From assembly GCA_030068075.1 (NCBI GenBank), contig CM057831.1, positions 14,117,370 through 14,181,369 of the forward strand: a DNA stretch of 64,000 bases. Reading direction: 5' to 3'. Positions 22,263 through 34,341 of this stretch are shown here, piece after piece. The stretch is from Paguma larvata. Lineage: Eukaryota; Chordata; Mammalia; Carnivora; Viverridae. Under the pieces are notes generated by a model. The model was not told the DNA's origin. It was given only the letters and a program-made list of their open reading frames with translations, and made no database searches. A program made the translations under genes and the position numbers. Numbering within the stretch: the first letter of the stretch is position 1; every line of letters begins with the position of its first letter.

Positions 22263-22465
22263 TTTGGAGTTACACCGAAGTGGATTAGAAGTCTCACTGT
22301 GTCATTTAGCCGTGTGACCCTGGACAGACTGATTCCAGCTTCTTGGTATTTATAACGAAGTATCTAATTCCTATATTTTGGGCTGTGATAGCTATGTCAT
22401 TACATAAAACGCCTAGCCCAGTTTCTGACAGATAGTAGTTGGCCAATGTATTTTAGCTTCTTTGA
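22263..22465 (+). repeat. MIR fragment
   Basis: tttagccgtgtgaccctgga followed by gcctagcccagtttctgaca and gtagttggccaatgtat match the MIR core and 3' part on +. Confidence 0.65.
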
Positions 22466-24004
22466 CTGGCAATCCGGTTGGGTTTTCAATAAATGACAAG
22501 GAAGCCAGGAGGTTCTTGGTGACATGGTCATTATAAATGAGGGTACGGTAACCATGCATCTGTGAGGACTCTAGACTCCTCTCCTCTCTGAAGACATCCC
22601 TCAGTACTTATGCTAAATTTTTGCCGAGTCATTTGCAACTTCACACCTTAGATTTCATGTGTTTTCTTATCATCTTCCTCCTTTTCTCCTTCCTACAGTT
22701 TTCCTCTGCTTAGCAGATTTGTTATACCAGTGAATGGCACTAAAGTTTAGCTAGAGACTCCATACGCAAAGCCTGGGAACCAAGGGTGCCTTCAAAGGCT
22801 ACCGTTTTGATCATAGGGGTCCATGTCCAAAGTTATGAAGGAAAAGACTCTCACAAAGTCGCCCTCCTAGAGATCTGCTCTATTCTCGAAAGAACCTGCA
22901 TCTCCCTGCAGTTAAGTCCGTCACAAGCTCCCTTGTCACCATGGAAGTCTCCAGTAGCTATGCTGAAGGCCTTCGAATACCCACGTCACTGTTGAGATCC
23001 ATTGTATGACTGAAAACATGGAAGCAGCCAAATGTTTTTTCCCTTTCCTTTATATGCGGGTTCCCCTAGACCTCCTGGCCTCTCCATGCCCTTTGCTGCA
23101 TGCATGAACAGAAACTGCCTTCCAGAGCAGATCTGCAAAGGATTTTTCTGGCTGAGGCAACCTGAGGTCAAGAAAGCACACAGCTGTCGGCTCACAGCTA
23201 CAGTCGGAGAGGAAGAGAAGCCTGAGGCTTGGGTATTAGGCTCCCACACCGTCAGCCTCCTCCCCAACGTTTCAGCGGAACAATAACCGCCATTGATACA
23301 AGGAAGAACAAAGCGACTTTCCAAATATTTCTTTCTTTCTTTCTCCCCCCCCCTTTTTTTTTGTGCCCAGTATGCGACGCTTCCTGTTTCTCTAGTGATG
23401 AAAATGTGTTCATCTGTCAAACGGAAAGCTGCCCCACTGCTTAGGTGCAGAGAACTTCAATCACAGCAGCTGCTGCGACCAGACCAAGAGCCAAGCTCCT
23501 CATTTGTTTTGGCTAACGCTGAAGAATCAGTTTAGGCATCCCCTAGAACAAAATGGTGCACGGGAACAGAGCCAAGCTATGGAAGAGAGGCAGCAAAGTT
23601 GCAACAGATTATTTGTCTGCTAAAACAGAAGGAGAAAGATATCAAAACCTGGATTCATTTGAGCCCAGCCTCCCTAACATATTCTCTATTTGCAACACAG
23701 ATGATTTCTTCTAATATCGTTCAACAGGTGCTAAACTGTAGCTTTTCTGGAGATTAATCATTGCGGCCTTGGCAACGGAAAATCGGGAAGTACCAAGGCG
23801 GCTCCCAGAATGCTTAGGCTATTTCTGCTGGGGGCTCAGCACGGGACACCACATGTGTTTTGTAGGTGCTCGTAGTGGTGATAGTGATGAGGAAAAGTAT
23901 CCTCACCCTCTGTGTCCCCAAAGCCTCGCATTGACAGGAAATAAATGTTTGCTTTTGTCACTCTTAAGCCGCGAGCTACATTAAAAAGAAGTCTACCCTT
24001 TACT
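22466..24004. other. Unassigned stretch with a pyrimidine tract
   Basis: No recognised transposon in 1.5 kb. A pyrimidine run ttctttctttctttctccc continuing into c9 and t9 lies at 23325-23361. Open frames of up to 144 codons overlap on both strands between 22986 and 23535 and lack splice context. Confidence 0.45.
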
Positions 24005-24080
24005 TAACTCTTACTTTCAGGCACTGCCACATAGTAGGCCCTCAGCAAATATGGTTGGATGGTTTATTTGTTGAACTCAA
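24005..24080 (+). repeat. L2/MIR 3' tail scrap
   Basis: ggcactgccacatagtaggc followed by cctcagcaaatatggttgg is the usual tail text (gcctggcacatagtaggtgctcaataaat). Confidence 0.5.
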
Positions 24081-26950
24081 TTGCGTGGATTTACAACATG
24101 TCCATCTTTCAGTTTCATCAGAGAGGGTTCGAGTAAGTACGGTCATTTTGGACAATTTATCAGCACTGTTCATCATAAAAGCCTCCTCAACATTTCTATT
24201 TTCACCCATTTGAGACAAAGACCAAGGCTATCCAGATGTAAATTAGTCAATTGGATCATTAAGTCCAACCCATTTTGGGACTCAGTTGGCCAGCCAGCTG
24301 AAAAAACGTAGAGTTTAGGAACATGAGAGACTTCACTTTTTTCCCAGATTTATGAGAAAATGGCCAACTCTCAACTCCCATTTGAATATTGATTAGAGAA
24401 GGGAAAAAATGAAGCCAAACTCTGAGCAGGACAAAATGGGATTAAATGGAAATCTCAAAATACTTCAATAGCTCGAAAACTTGGATGGTGTATCTCCAGT
24501 CTGGGTAACTTTTACAGGATTGTTCTCAAATTGGTGAGCCTTTTCTGTGTAGGTTTGTGTCCCAGGAAAGGTCTAAATTAGGTAACTCTCTAGGACAAGA
24601 TAGACCAGCACCTAGCAGTAGTAGTGAGTGTTGTAGTAGTCTGTTGCCTGCATTTCCAAGTCCTAGATTACATAGTTGTGAGAAATAAGCCCACAGACCC
24701 AATCAAAGGAGGGGTGTGGAGACTTGGAGCATAGTGAAGGGAGGCTTTGATGAAGGTTCTTGCACAAGCAGGTGTCTGATGGACAGGCACACTCAGGGCG
24801 GTTACAGCAGACAATTTATCTCCTAGCGTGCAAGTCCCATCCCTGACTCCTCATCGGTTGAGTACTACAGAGCTTACAGCCTTACCTGGAAGTCGCCTAC
24901 ACCCATGTAAGGCAAAAAGTAGTCTGATTGGAACAAATGTACATTCTTTGAGGGGACGGAGAGACTTCAGTTCTCTGGTGCTTGCTCATTGCAAGCCCGT
25001 GAAAAATAAGCCCTCCAAATGGAGAAGGGAAGAAGAACCAGGAGGTGAAGTGTCTAAGGGTTTGGACTCCATTGCAGGGGGTTGGTGGGGCAGGGCTCAT
25101 ACGTATTTCCAGTAGGTTGTAAACCTATATTGTTAACTAGACAGCACAGCTTTTATCTGGTATTTCTGAAGATGAATCATGTCACTTCTCACAGTACTGA
25201 CGTGGAGTGGATGGGTAGATAATCCCAAAAGCCTGGAGTATGTCCAGTGTGTGCTGACATACTGGCTGGGAAACTGAGGGAGGGAGGACCTTAGCTATGA
25301 TATAAGTCAGTAGTTAGATCTTCCACCTTGTATGCCTCTCTTCCAAAACCATAGTGCTGGTTGGGATAAAGACATAATGGGAGTATCCTCCTCTATAGAG
25401 TCAAAGAGAAGAGGACTGGTATTTCTGCTCCAGCTCTGTCCAGACCCTCCAAGGAGGAGGGGGAGAGAATCTAATCTTTGCCTTGCCCAACGTGTCTCAT
25501 GCTTGTTTCTCCAGGCTCCTGTCTTCCTCCCACATCACTGCAATAGTAAAAGAGTTTGTTTTGTTTAGCGCATTGTATTCCGCACACAAACCGATCTGAT
25601 AACATTTGGGTGAAATGATTAAATTTAGCAAGATATTGGAGGAGGGTTGTTTTGTTCTGGGATGCTATATAGTTTGATCAAAATGATTTTCGTTTCATGT
25701 TGCTTTTTTCTGTCTTTCTATAATACGAGAGCATCTAGCTACAAATGAAAATAGTTAGACGCCCAGGTAATTTAAGTCCATCTTATCAAATATTAGATTT
25801 GGGAAGATGAGGATAATAAAATAAAGGTTCATTCTTTCCAGATGGATATTTGGCATTGTGTAATAACAGCCTATGTAGGGTAACATTTTAAGAATTAACA
25901 TTATTGGAGCAGAAATAGAAGAATGCTATGATGCTTCAGCATAAACGTGACATATATGTCAAATAAGAATTGGATTGCAATAAACCAATTTAATTTCCAA
26001 AAGCCCATTTCACTTAGCAGAAAATCCCGCATAATGCATGCAAACCTGTGACATTGCCCTGGAAGCCACTCGTTGAATTACTGCTGAAGATTTCAGTCCA
26101 ACCCAACCAAATGCATTATATATGCGTGTGTATATGTGTGTGAAAATCTGAAGCCTCTGAGACAAAAGGTCTTAAACAATGCAGCAGGTGTCAACTTTGC
26201 ACCAAGACAATGGTGGGAACCCTAAATCAGAATATTACATACTTAAACCAATTTGTTCCAGCGAAATACACTCAAGTATCAAATGTTTATTCAAAGGGAG
26301 ACCACGTATGTCTTTTCTGTGGAAGACTGTCCCTGTTTATTTTCTCTCCTTTAAGTATGCCCCAGCATCCCAAAGTATGGCCTTAAAACTGAAGCTTAGA
26401 TATCTGTGGTATGGGGACAGGAGTGGAAAGAACTTGACCTAGTTCCTTCAGGGATTAGTTCTTGAACTCCTGAAAAGCGTATTTAACGTGGCTTACTAAT
26501 GGGTGAGAATTCTTGCCTGATATTTGAGATTGGAAACCCGTGATGGGAAACAGTTTGGACTCTGGAACCACAACTTAAGAGTATTAACACTGGGTGCCTC
26601 TTCTTAATCACCAGGCAAGAACTGCATGTGAATTTGATTCTGCAGTGATTGGCCACTTGGAATAAAATTTAAGATGTTGGAGAATATTTATTTACCTTGA
26701 ATGCTATGTGAAGACTAGAGTCCTTCTAACTAGAGCAGACGGCCCTGCAATAGCAGTCAGCTGTAAACCCATTGTGAGACCATTGGCCCCTGTCCCCATG
26801 TGAGACCTCCGTGACCTTTGGGGTGTGATGTATTATAATGTAGGTTTCATTATCAGAAAACTTTGGTTGAGACTTGACTCTATGTGTACCCAAATCTTAA
26901 GCAAGTGACCTTGAGGATGCCAATAATCCTGAAGCTTTCTACACCAAAAC
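24081..26950. other. Unassigned 2.9 kb stretch, SINE-free
   Basis: No recognised transposon, exon or RNA gene. 25560-26120 is AT-rich, unique-looking and holds words such as ttgcaataaaccaattta and cataatgcatgcaaac that occur in conserved non-coding DNA. No evidence beyond that. Confidence 0.4.
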
Positions 26951-26952
26951 AG

Positions 26953-27672
26953 CAGTTTTCAAACTTCTCTGTCTCAGGATCCCTTTATGTTCTTAAAATT
27001 ATTGAGGAGCCCAAAGAATTTCTGGGTTTTGTGGATGCATCTATTGATATTTGCCATATTAGAAGTGAAAACTAATCTTTAAAAAACACTCATTCATTTT
27101 GGGGCGCCTGGATGGCCCAGTTGGTTAAGCGTCCGACTCTTGATGTGGGCTCAGGTCATGATCTCACTGTTTGTGAGTTTGAGCCCCACGTTGGGCTCTG
27201 CGCTAACAGTGCAAAGCCTGCTTGGGATTCTCTCTCCCTCCCTTTTCCTTGGCCCCTCCCCCACTCACTGGCGCTCTCTGTCCCTTTCTCAAAGTAAATA
27301 AACTTAAATAATCACACTTATTCATTTAAATAAATAACAGCAATAAACCCCATCATAGGCTAACATAAAAACATACCTGTAGGAAAAAGAACTATATTTT
27401 GCAAAAATAAAAAAAAAGAACCTTGTTTTACATTTTTGCAAATCTCTTTATTATTCACTAGGAGACAGCTGGCGTCTCAAATGTGCCTCAGTATTCGATC
27501 TGTAGCGATATCACAGTTCGCGTTGCCTCCGGTAAACTCCACTGTACTTTCAAGAGAGTGGGAGTGAACAAGATACAACATTTTAATATTACTATGAAAA
27601 TAGTTTGGACCTCATGTACTGCCTGTATAAGGGACCACCTCAGGGTCCCCAAGCCACACTTTGAGAACTACC
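26953..27672 (+). repeat. hAT-type DNA transposon fossil, split by a SINE
   Basis: It starts cagttttcaaacttctctgt and ends ccacactttgagaactacc, typical paired termini of hAT-Charlie elements. The interior includes attattgaggagcccaaaga, ttttgcaaatctctttatta and gaaaactccactgtac-like text of a known mammalian family that I do not name from memory. It has no transposase frame. A SINE at 27100-27313 divides it. Confidence 0.7.
27100..27313 (+). mobile_element. CAN-SINE inserted in the hAT fossil
   Basis: Head ggggcgcctggatggcccag, then B-box region gtttgagcccc, then (TC)-rich part and taaataaactt tail. A 14-bp duplication with one mismatch (acactcattcattt / acacttattcattt) lies at 27086-27099 and 27314-27327. 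Confidence 0.95.
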
Positions 27673-27714
27673 ACCCTCGGAAGTAAAATTGAGGGTAACA
27701 ACAACAATAGTAAT

Positions 27715-27905
27715 TACGGCCAGTAGTACTTAAATCCTTACTTTGTGGTTGTGTTTTTCATGTATTATCCCATTTAACCTTGTAGCAACCCCAGGAGGTA
27801 GATATTATATAGCTTTTCTTCATTTTCTCGAGGAGAAAACTGAGGCAGAAAAAAGTTAGCTGACTTCCCAAGATCACATAGCTCATTAATATATACAGTG
27901 TCAAC
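27715..27905 (-). repeat. MIR fragment
   Basis: tgtattatcccatttaacct, ccaggaggtagatattata, gaggagaaaactgaggcaga and cccaagatcacatagct is an almost textbook antisense MIR. Confidence 0.85.
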
Positions 27906-27907
27906 AA

Positions 27908-27942
27908 TGGTGGTGGTGGTGGTGGTGGTGGTAGTGGCAGTG
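27908..27942. repeat. (TGG)n microsatellite
   Basis: About nine tgg/ggt units with tag and cag variants near the end. It abuts the MIR. Confidence 0.9.
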
Positions 27943-27959
27943 GAAGTTATGGTAGTGTT

Positions 27960-28190
27960 TCCCATTTATGAAGCCTTGAGTATGGAAAATGCTGGATGCC
28001 AAACATGAATTCTCTTTTTTGCCCTTACAAAGATCTATGATATATACAACCTTATTATGATCATTGGTTTACAGATAAGGAAACTGAGTCTTGATTAAGG
28101 TCATATTTAGTGCATAGAGAAATTATATAAGTTCTCTAACTATACAGTTTTGCTATTATGGTAACTAAACTGGGAATTAGGCTGAAATTA
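27960..28190 (-). repeat. MIR-like fragment, diverged
   Basis: aaccttattatgatcattgg followed by ttacagataaggaaactgag and gattaaggtcatatttagt again follows the antisense MIR core. It may be a second MIR or a separated part of the same one. Confidence 0.6.
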
Positions 28191-28199
28191 GGTGACGTG

Positions 28200-29370
28200 G
28201 TCTTATGACTCATTTAATGGGCATCATGGCAGAATAAGATCCAGTTATTTCTGCAGAAGTGAATTTTCCCGAATAGTTTATTATTGCTACCTTGTGGGCC
28301 CAAACTATACTGGTGGAAGGGATTATTATGAACATTAACTTTGATCCTGTGCTTTCCTTTAGAGATACACTGTAGGCTATTGAGGTAGGCGGGTCTCCAT
28401 GTCCTTATTAAATAATCCCAAGATGCTATATATAATGTATATAGGTTTTCTCTTTGAAGTTTGTAGATCTTTCCTTTCATATTTTTTTCTGTCTTCTTAT
28501 CAAGCCAATAGTATTTTTTTTCTCAGAAGAACTTTGTACCTGCTTCTAGCCATTTCTCTTTGGTGCCCTTGTAACTTACTGGTCATATTCTGTCTCTTAG
28601 GAAACTGGGCAACCAAGTTTGCTTGTATTGGGTGTAAAAGAGGAGCAAATCCTGTCTGAGTTTACGGAGTCCGCACATGTTTTGATCGTTCCCAATGCTT
28701 CCTGTGCTCACTTTCATCTGATTGGCCCTGCCCAGATAAATGAGGTGGTTGAATAAGCACTACTCCTATAAGTAATATGTTACTAAGGGCTTACAACTTT
28801 TGGTAGTTTGGAAGTTTTAATGCCACTTATTATGAAGACCACTTGCTTATGGGCTTTCATTTTATGTATTTTTACACTTGAGAGCTCTGCTCTTAGCTAC
28901 ACTTTTAAAAACCCTTTAGAGGAAACCAAATATGCCTTGTTCCAGTTCCAATAAGGTTGCTTTGACTGTTTTGAACTTGTAGTCATGGTTGAGATGACCT
29001 AATTTAAAACACATTTGGAAGTTCAACTGAGCCTAACCTAGGTAGCTTCAATGTTTTCTTGTATGAGTTCCCTTTTTTGTGGTTGTTGTTTTGTCTGAAT
29101 TCATGCCCCAGTGTTGTTTATGTTCTTCTGTAGCTGAGATATATCTCCGGGAAAAAATAGGAAAGCCACCAAAGAGGGAAGAGAAAAGAAAACAAAGAGA
29201 GAGAAGAAAAAAAAGAAGCGAAGGAGGCAATATGTGAGAAGGGAAAGAAACACAAATAATTATTTTACTAGACTCAAATCAGTGGAATAAACAATTACAG
29301 GTGCTCAGGACTGGTCTAACGGGTAGACATGCAAATCCTTTCAATCACATGCATAATAAAGTTCACATTC
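28200..29370. other. Unassigned 1.1 kb stretch
   Basis: No recognised repeat. A purine-rich run (gaagggaagagaaaagaaaa-like) covers 29170-29220. No supported exon. Confidence 0.4.
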
Positions 29371-29374
29371 TAGG

Positions 29375-29790
29375 AGCTGATTCCTGCCTACCCACCCAAG
29401 CTCCTCACCCACTCCTCCTGGCCTCGTAATATACGCTCCACGATAGTCCTCCCACGGCGTATCGTGGCCTCCCTCCAGCTTCCTCCAGCACAGGGTTCCT
29501 CTGCTTTGAATGTCCCTAGGACCTCCACCCTTTTTTCTTTGTCAGGGAAACTCTTAATCATCCTTCAAAACCCAGCACTAGCGTCACCACTTCTGGGAAG
29601 TTTGTCCCTCCTCTCTTGCTGGATTTTACCACCTTCTTCTTTGTACCCCTAGTTCACCTAGAGCGCTCTTCTCACAAAAAGACATTCGTATGCCTGCGCG
29701 TTTGCTTCTCCACTAATCTGCAAGATCTTGGATAAAAATGTCTGCATCCTTAGAGCTATATGATCCTGGAGACACACTAGTTGAGCATTA
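29375..29790 (+). repeat. L2 3' end fragment
   Basis: tgctttgaatgtccctagga, aactcttaatcatccttcaa, aacccagcactagcgtcacc and ttctgggaagtttgtccctc match the L2 3' end. No coding potential remains. Confidence 0.75.
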
Positions 29791-29989
29791 CATATAGAGT
29801 AAGTTTCTATGTGAATTATAAGAGAGTTGCTGCTTTCTCGGAGCTTGCAAACCTATGGCAATACAGATTTATGCGTCAGAAACTGTAGCACAAGGTGAGT
29901 TATCACCAATGGCATGAATGCACTGACTCTACTTAGATCATCTATGGAGCATTTATGTAACGTAGGTCTAGACTCGAGAGACACGTCTG

Positions 29990-30800
29990 CTAATATCAAA
30001 ACTCCAGCTGACTCACAAATAAACCTTCACGTATATGATCAAAGATTTTTGATAAGGGTGCCAAGACCACTCAATGCCGGGGGGAAAAGATAGATTTTCA
30101 ACAAATGGTGTTGGGAAAACTGGGTATCCACATGCAAAAGAATGAAGTCGAACCCTAACCAAGCACTATATGTAAAAATTAATGCCAAAGGGAACAAAGA
30201 CCTAAACATAAGAGCTAAAACTGTAAAACTCTTGGAAGGAAACATAGGAGGAAAACCTCAATTGCATTGGACTTGGCAGCGATTTCTTGGAGATGACACC
30301 GAAAGCTCAGGCAACGACAAAATAGATAAGCCCGACTACATCAAAATTAAAATTTTTGTGCATCAATGGACACTATCAGCAGAGTGAAGAAGCAACACGT
30401 GAGATAGGAAAAAAATATTTGTAAATCATATATCTGACAAGGGATTAATATCTAGTATATATGAAGAACTACAACTCAACAAAATCAATCTGATTAAAAA
30501 GCTCACAAAGGACTTGAACAGACATTTCTCCAAAAAAGACAGACGACTGGCCGATGAAAGGATGCCTCATCACTAATTAGAGAAATATGAGTCAAAACCA
30601 CAATGAGATACCATTTAATACCCACTAGGATGGCTACTATTACAAAGAAGGAGGGGATAAGTATTAGCAAAGATATGGGAAAATTGGAACCATTAGGCAC
30701 TGAAGATGGGAATGCAAAATGGCGCGGCCACTATGAAACACAGAATGGCTGTTTCTCCAAAAATTAAAAATAGAATTATCATATGACCCAGCAATTCCAC

Positions 30801-30844
<44 letters not shown>

Positions 30845-31348
30845 CCCAAAGAAGTGAAAGCAGGGACTTGAACAGTGATTTGTACACTCATGTTCATAGC
30901 AGCATTATTCACAAAATAATGGTGGAAACAGCTCAGATAGCAGACGAACAGATAAACAAAATAACATACAATCAGATATCATTCAGTCTTAAAAAGGAAG
31001 GAAATTCTGACACATGCTACGACATGGATGATGTTGAAGACATCACTCTAAGTGAAATGAACCAGACACAAAAGGACAATTATTGCGTGGTAACATTGAC
31101 ACGAAGTATCTAGAGAAATCAAATGCACCGAGGCAGAAAGGGGCGGGTGTCAGGCCCCAGGGGGAGGGGATCACGGGAGTTATTGTTTAGTGGATGCCGA
31201 GTATCAGCTGGGAAGATAAAAAAAGTTCTGGACACGGATGCACCACAATGTACTTAACTCACAGAAGCGTACACTTAAAAATGGTTAAAATAGTAAATGT
31301 TATATTGTACATATTTTACCACAAATTTTAGAAAATTAATAAAAAGAA
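29990..31348 (+). repeat. Old L1 (L1MA/B-type) ORF2 3' part and 3' UTR, with (TG)20 inserted
   Basis: atgatcaaagatttttgata, caacaaatggtgttgggaaa and aaactcttggaaggaaacat open it in ORF2 C-terminal text. aagtgaaatgaaccagacac and gttattgtttagtggatgc follow, then a 3' UTR end near 31348. Frameshifts kill ORF2; an 81-codon piece at 30142-30387 is a relic. A TG microsatellite sits where the ORF2 text should read ccactcctgg. Confidence 0.85.
30802..30842. repeat. (TG)20 microsatellite inside L1 ORF2
   Basis: About 20 uninterrupted TG units. It produces spurious open frames rich in Cys-Val or Thr-His on the two strands. Confidence 0.97.
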
Positions 31349-31349
31349 G

Positions 31350-31975
31350 CAGACAGTTGTCTGCTGTTACCACCCTATTGGTCACTCCTAAGGCAGAAAG
31401 GAAGGAATCAACTGGCCATTGCCACCCTGGAGGGCGGCGGACAGAGCCCGGCAAAGAACCCAGGCGCCCGACGCTGTGCAAAAAGTCCCAGAGGCTTTGC
31501 CGGTTCCCAGTGAAGAACAGGTAGATGCTAGGAAGGTCCGAGCAGACCGCTTCGCTGATCACAGACCAGCGCCAGGAGAAGACACCTATGACGTGGTTTG
31601 GCCATTGCCTCTGCAGCCGGGGCTGCTGAGCTCTTGCCTTCCCTATACTCGTTCAAAGTTCTAGTTCTCCGGATGAAAACAGAGAGAAATTCAAGTGGCT
31701 GTAATTCAAGACCGAGAAGACAGCCTCGCCCTCACCCGACCCAGCAAGCCTCCTTCCGCCTTCTGTCTCCACCCAAGAAATTCACCCAACTGCTCTGTCA
31801 AATCTCTTTCCACCCAACACCGTCCGCTCCTAAAGTGCAGGTGCGCACGCCGCCCATCGAGAATGGGAGGGGAGGAGAGGGCCTCGGGGAGGGCCCAGGG
31901 CAACAACATTCTTGAGAAATTCAAGCCCTCACGTCCACCTTTCTTCCATTCCATTCGCCAAAGGGTTTTGGTCAA
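31350..31975. other. Unassigned GC-richer stretch
   Basis: A locally GC- and CpG-richer block (ggagggcggcgg, gcgcccgacgctg, gcacgccgcccatcg) without recognised repeat. Open frames up to 106 codons overlap in four frames, as expected from GC content. Not large or dense enough to call a CpG island. Confidence 0.4.
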
Positions 31976-31977
31976 AT

Positions 31978-32515
31978 CAGGGAGTTGGCAAACCTTTCCA
32001 GAAAGTGCCAAATAGTAAATATTTTAGGTTCTGTGGGCCCTGCGGTCTCTCTCACAGCTATTTAATATTGCTCCTCTGGTAAGAAGTAGCAGAGACAACA
32101 GGTAAATGGACATGTTTGTTTTCCAGTAAAACTTTATTTGTGGCAATTACATTGGAATTTTGTATAATTTTAACACGTTTCAGAATGCTATTAAAAAAAT
32201 CTTTTTTCAGGGGCACCTGCGTGGCTCAGTCTGCTAAACCCCCGACTTCGGCTCAGGGCATGATCTTGCAGTTCATAAGTTCAAGCCCTGTGTTGGACTC
32301 TGTGCAGACAGCTCAGAGCCTGGAGCCTGCTTCAGATTCTGTGTCTCTCTCTCCCTGCCCCTCCCCTGCTCACTCTCTCTCTCTCTCTCAAAATAAACAT
32401 TAAAAAAATTTTCTTTCAACCATTTAACAATTTAAAAGCCATCCTTAGCTTGTGGGTCACACGAAACAGGCAGCGGGCCATATTTAGCATATGGTATACT
32501 TTTTGTTCACTCCTA
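31978..32515 (+). repeat. hAT-type DNA transposon fossil, split by a SINE
   Basis: gagttggcaaacctttccag and aaatagtaaatattttaggt start it. gtaaaactttatttgtggc is in the middle and acaggcagcgggccatattt near the end. That is the order of a common non-autonomous element whose consensus ends read gtcggcaaactttttc and gtttgccgacccc. The SINE at 32210-32400 divides it. Confidence 0.7.
32210..32400 (+). mobile_element. CAN-SINE inserted in the hAT fossil
   Basis: Head ggggcacctgcgtggctcag, body and aaaataaacat tail. An 18-bp duplication with two mismatches (taaaaaaatcttttttca / taaaaaaattttctttca) lies at 32192-32209 and 32401-32418. Confidence 0.95.
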
Positions 32516-32702
32516 GTTTAAATACTTTTAATCAACCAGCTTAAAAAAAAGATTAATACAGCAGGAATTTCACATCTATGTGGATTCCCCACACGTACAC
32601 CTATCAAATTTGATTCTCTCCTGTTAAAAAAAAAATAATACCGCTCACTGGTTCTTGGAAAGAAGCTCATATTTATGCATAATTTGTTCAACAAAATGTT
32701 GT

Positions 32703-32925
32703 GCAGCATGGCGGCTCTGGGAACAGAGCAGTTGGGTTTAAATCCCAGCCATTGCCACGCACAGGCTGTGTGACCTTGAGGCGGTTACTTAAACTCTCTG
32801 AGCCCGTGTCTCCTCATCTGCGAACGGAAGCTAACACAGAACCTAGCTAACAAGGTTGTTGCATGGATTAAATGAATCGGTGGATGTTGAATGCTTTGAC
32901 AAGTACTTGGTGCCTTATAAATGCT
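32703..32925 (+). repeat. MIR, nearly full length
   Basis: ggttactttaaactctctga-type core: ggctgtgtgaccttgaggcg, ttaaactctctgagcccgtg, aggttgttgcatggattaaa and cttggtgccttataaatgct all in order on +. Confidence 0.9.
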
Positions 32926-32929
32926 GTAA

Positions 32930-33131
32930 GGGGCACCTGGGTGGCTCAGTCAGCTGGGCATCCAATTCGATTTCAGCTCAGGTCATGATCCCAGGGTCTT
33001 GGGATGGAGTAGAGCATGGGGTTTGGCACTGAGCATAGAGCCTGCTTGGGATTCTCTCTCGTTCTCTCTCCCTCTGTTCTCTCCCGTGCTGGTGCTTTCT
33101 CTCTCTAAAGAGGAAGAAAAAATAAAAAGAA
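32930..33131 (+). mobile_element. CAN-SINE, older variant
   Basis: Head ggggcacctgggtggctcag, then gatcccagggtcttgggatg, which differs from the felid-type body and resembles the general carnivore SINE form, with ggaagaaaaaataaaaag tail. The possible TSD ataaatg(c/t)t is short. It inserted at the end of the MIR. Confidence 0.92.
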
Positions 33132-33169
33132 ATAAATGTTACCTGTTATTCGTTACATTCTAGGCCAGG

Positions 33170-33690
33170 TACTAACTCCCTTTATTCCATTATCTCTCTT
33201 ACTCCTGCCACATGTGTATTACGAGCGCCGGGAAAAGAAACACCTTTCCCACGGTTTGGGCAGCTTGCTTGAGGGTAAAGGAGAAGAAGAATGTCCAAAG
33301 CCAAGCGATCTACTGCACTCAACACTCTTTCCTTTGACTCAACCCCTGCTGCCCCATTGCTCCCTTCCAAGACACTTCTGCGGCCTTCGATGTCATGGAT
33401 CACGTATTCGCGGACAAAGCTTTCTGTTTCAGTCCCTCCTGTCAGCTCTCCTCTTGTTTTCCCTGTGGTTCTCAAGAGTTCCTCTTCCTCTGCTTCTCTC
33501 CAAGATGGTGGCATCCCTCCTTGCTCTGATCAAGAACCTCTACTTGTCTGTCCTCTACATCCCTCTGGTGTGTCGTTCGTGCCTCCGGCTTCAATTGTGA
33601 ACAGCCACCTTTTGCAAATGAGTCCCACAGCTGTTTCTCTCATTCCTGTCTTCTCAGCTCCAATTCTAGGTGTGTTGGACTCTTCGATGC
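33170..33690 (+). repeat. L2 ORF-region fragment
   Basis: cttctgcggccttcgatgtc with atggatcacgtattc resembles the L2 reverse-transcriptase text (tctgcagcatttgacactgttgaccac). Further on, gagttcctcttcctctgc and ccacagctgtttctctcatt follow in L2 order. Open frames of 154 and 175 codons overlap it in different frames and are L2 relics or chance. Confidence 0.6.
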
Positions 33691-33699
33691 TTCCAGAGG

Positions 33700-33890
33700 G
33701 CAATGTGAGAGACGGACTGCAACATCAGCCGGACCTGGCCTCACGTTCCAATAATGCCACCACTCGTTGGCTGTGGGATCTTGGGAGGATGAAACAACCT
33801 TTCTGGGTCTCATTTTAGATACCAGTAATGCGGGGGGGGGGGTAATTATAGGACCACCAAATACAGTCACTGTGAAGATAAAATAAAATG
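33700..33890 (+). repeat. MIR fragment with a G11 run
   Basis: cactcgttggctgtgggatc followed by ctgggtctcattttagatac follows the MIR core. A run of 11 G occupies 33832-33842. Confidence 0.6.
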
Positions 33891-33899
33891 ACAGGCATA

Positions 33900-34340
33900 A
33901 TGAGAGTAAGAGGACTGTTCATTCATTCTTTCATTCATTTTTTTCAACAAACACATATGAACATCTCCTGTGTCCTCAGCAGTGCATGTCCGGTGCTGGA
34001 TCGTATTCCCGACGCCCTGAACGTCCTTACGTCATCTCTCCTTGCAAACGTGCTCTTCTCTATTTCTGTCATTTGCTCATCTTCCAGTCTTCAAGGATGA
34101 AGCCTGTAGTTCTTAGTAAGGTTACCCTCTCTTATCCCCTCTATTCCAGACATCAAATCTCGTCTCCCCTTTCCTTTCTCTCTTGCCCTTTTCCGCCATT
34201 ACCATCCTAGGACTGAGCCCGGATGATCTCAAACCTGGATCCTCCTTTTAGGCCAATCCTCAAGTTTTGACTTATTTCTATTGGACATTAGCATCCTGGA
34301 GACTTTTTGAGTAGAGAAGGAAAAGGATCAGAGTGACGCT
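33900..34340. other. Unassigned stretch, perhaps diverged L2
   Basis: C/T-rich text (ctctcttatcccctctattc) resembles L2 in composition but gives no firm match. Confidence 0.35.
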
Positions 34341-34341
34341 T

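Noticed and set aside
21806..22297. 163-codon minus-strand open frame
   Set aside because: No domain and no splice support. Part of it overlaps a MIR.
31420..31950. CpG island
   Set aside because: GC- and CpG-richer than its surroundings but too short and sparse to claim an island or promoter.
33136..33818. Overlapping 154- and 175-codon + strand frames
   Set aside because: Both lie in L2 and MIR sequence, in different frames.
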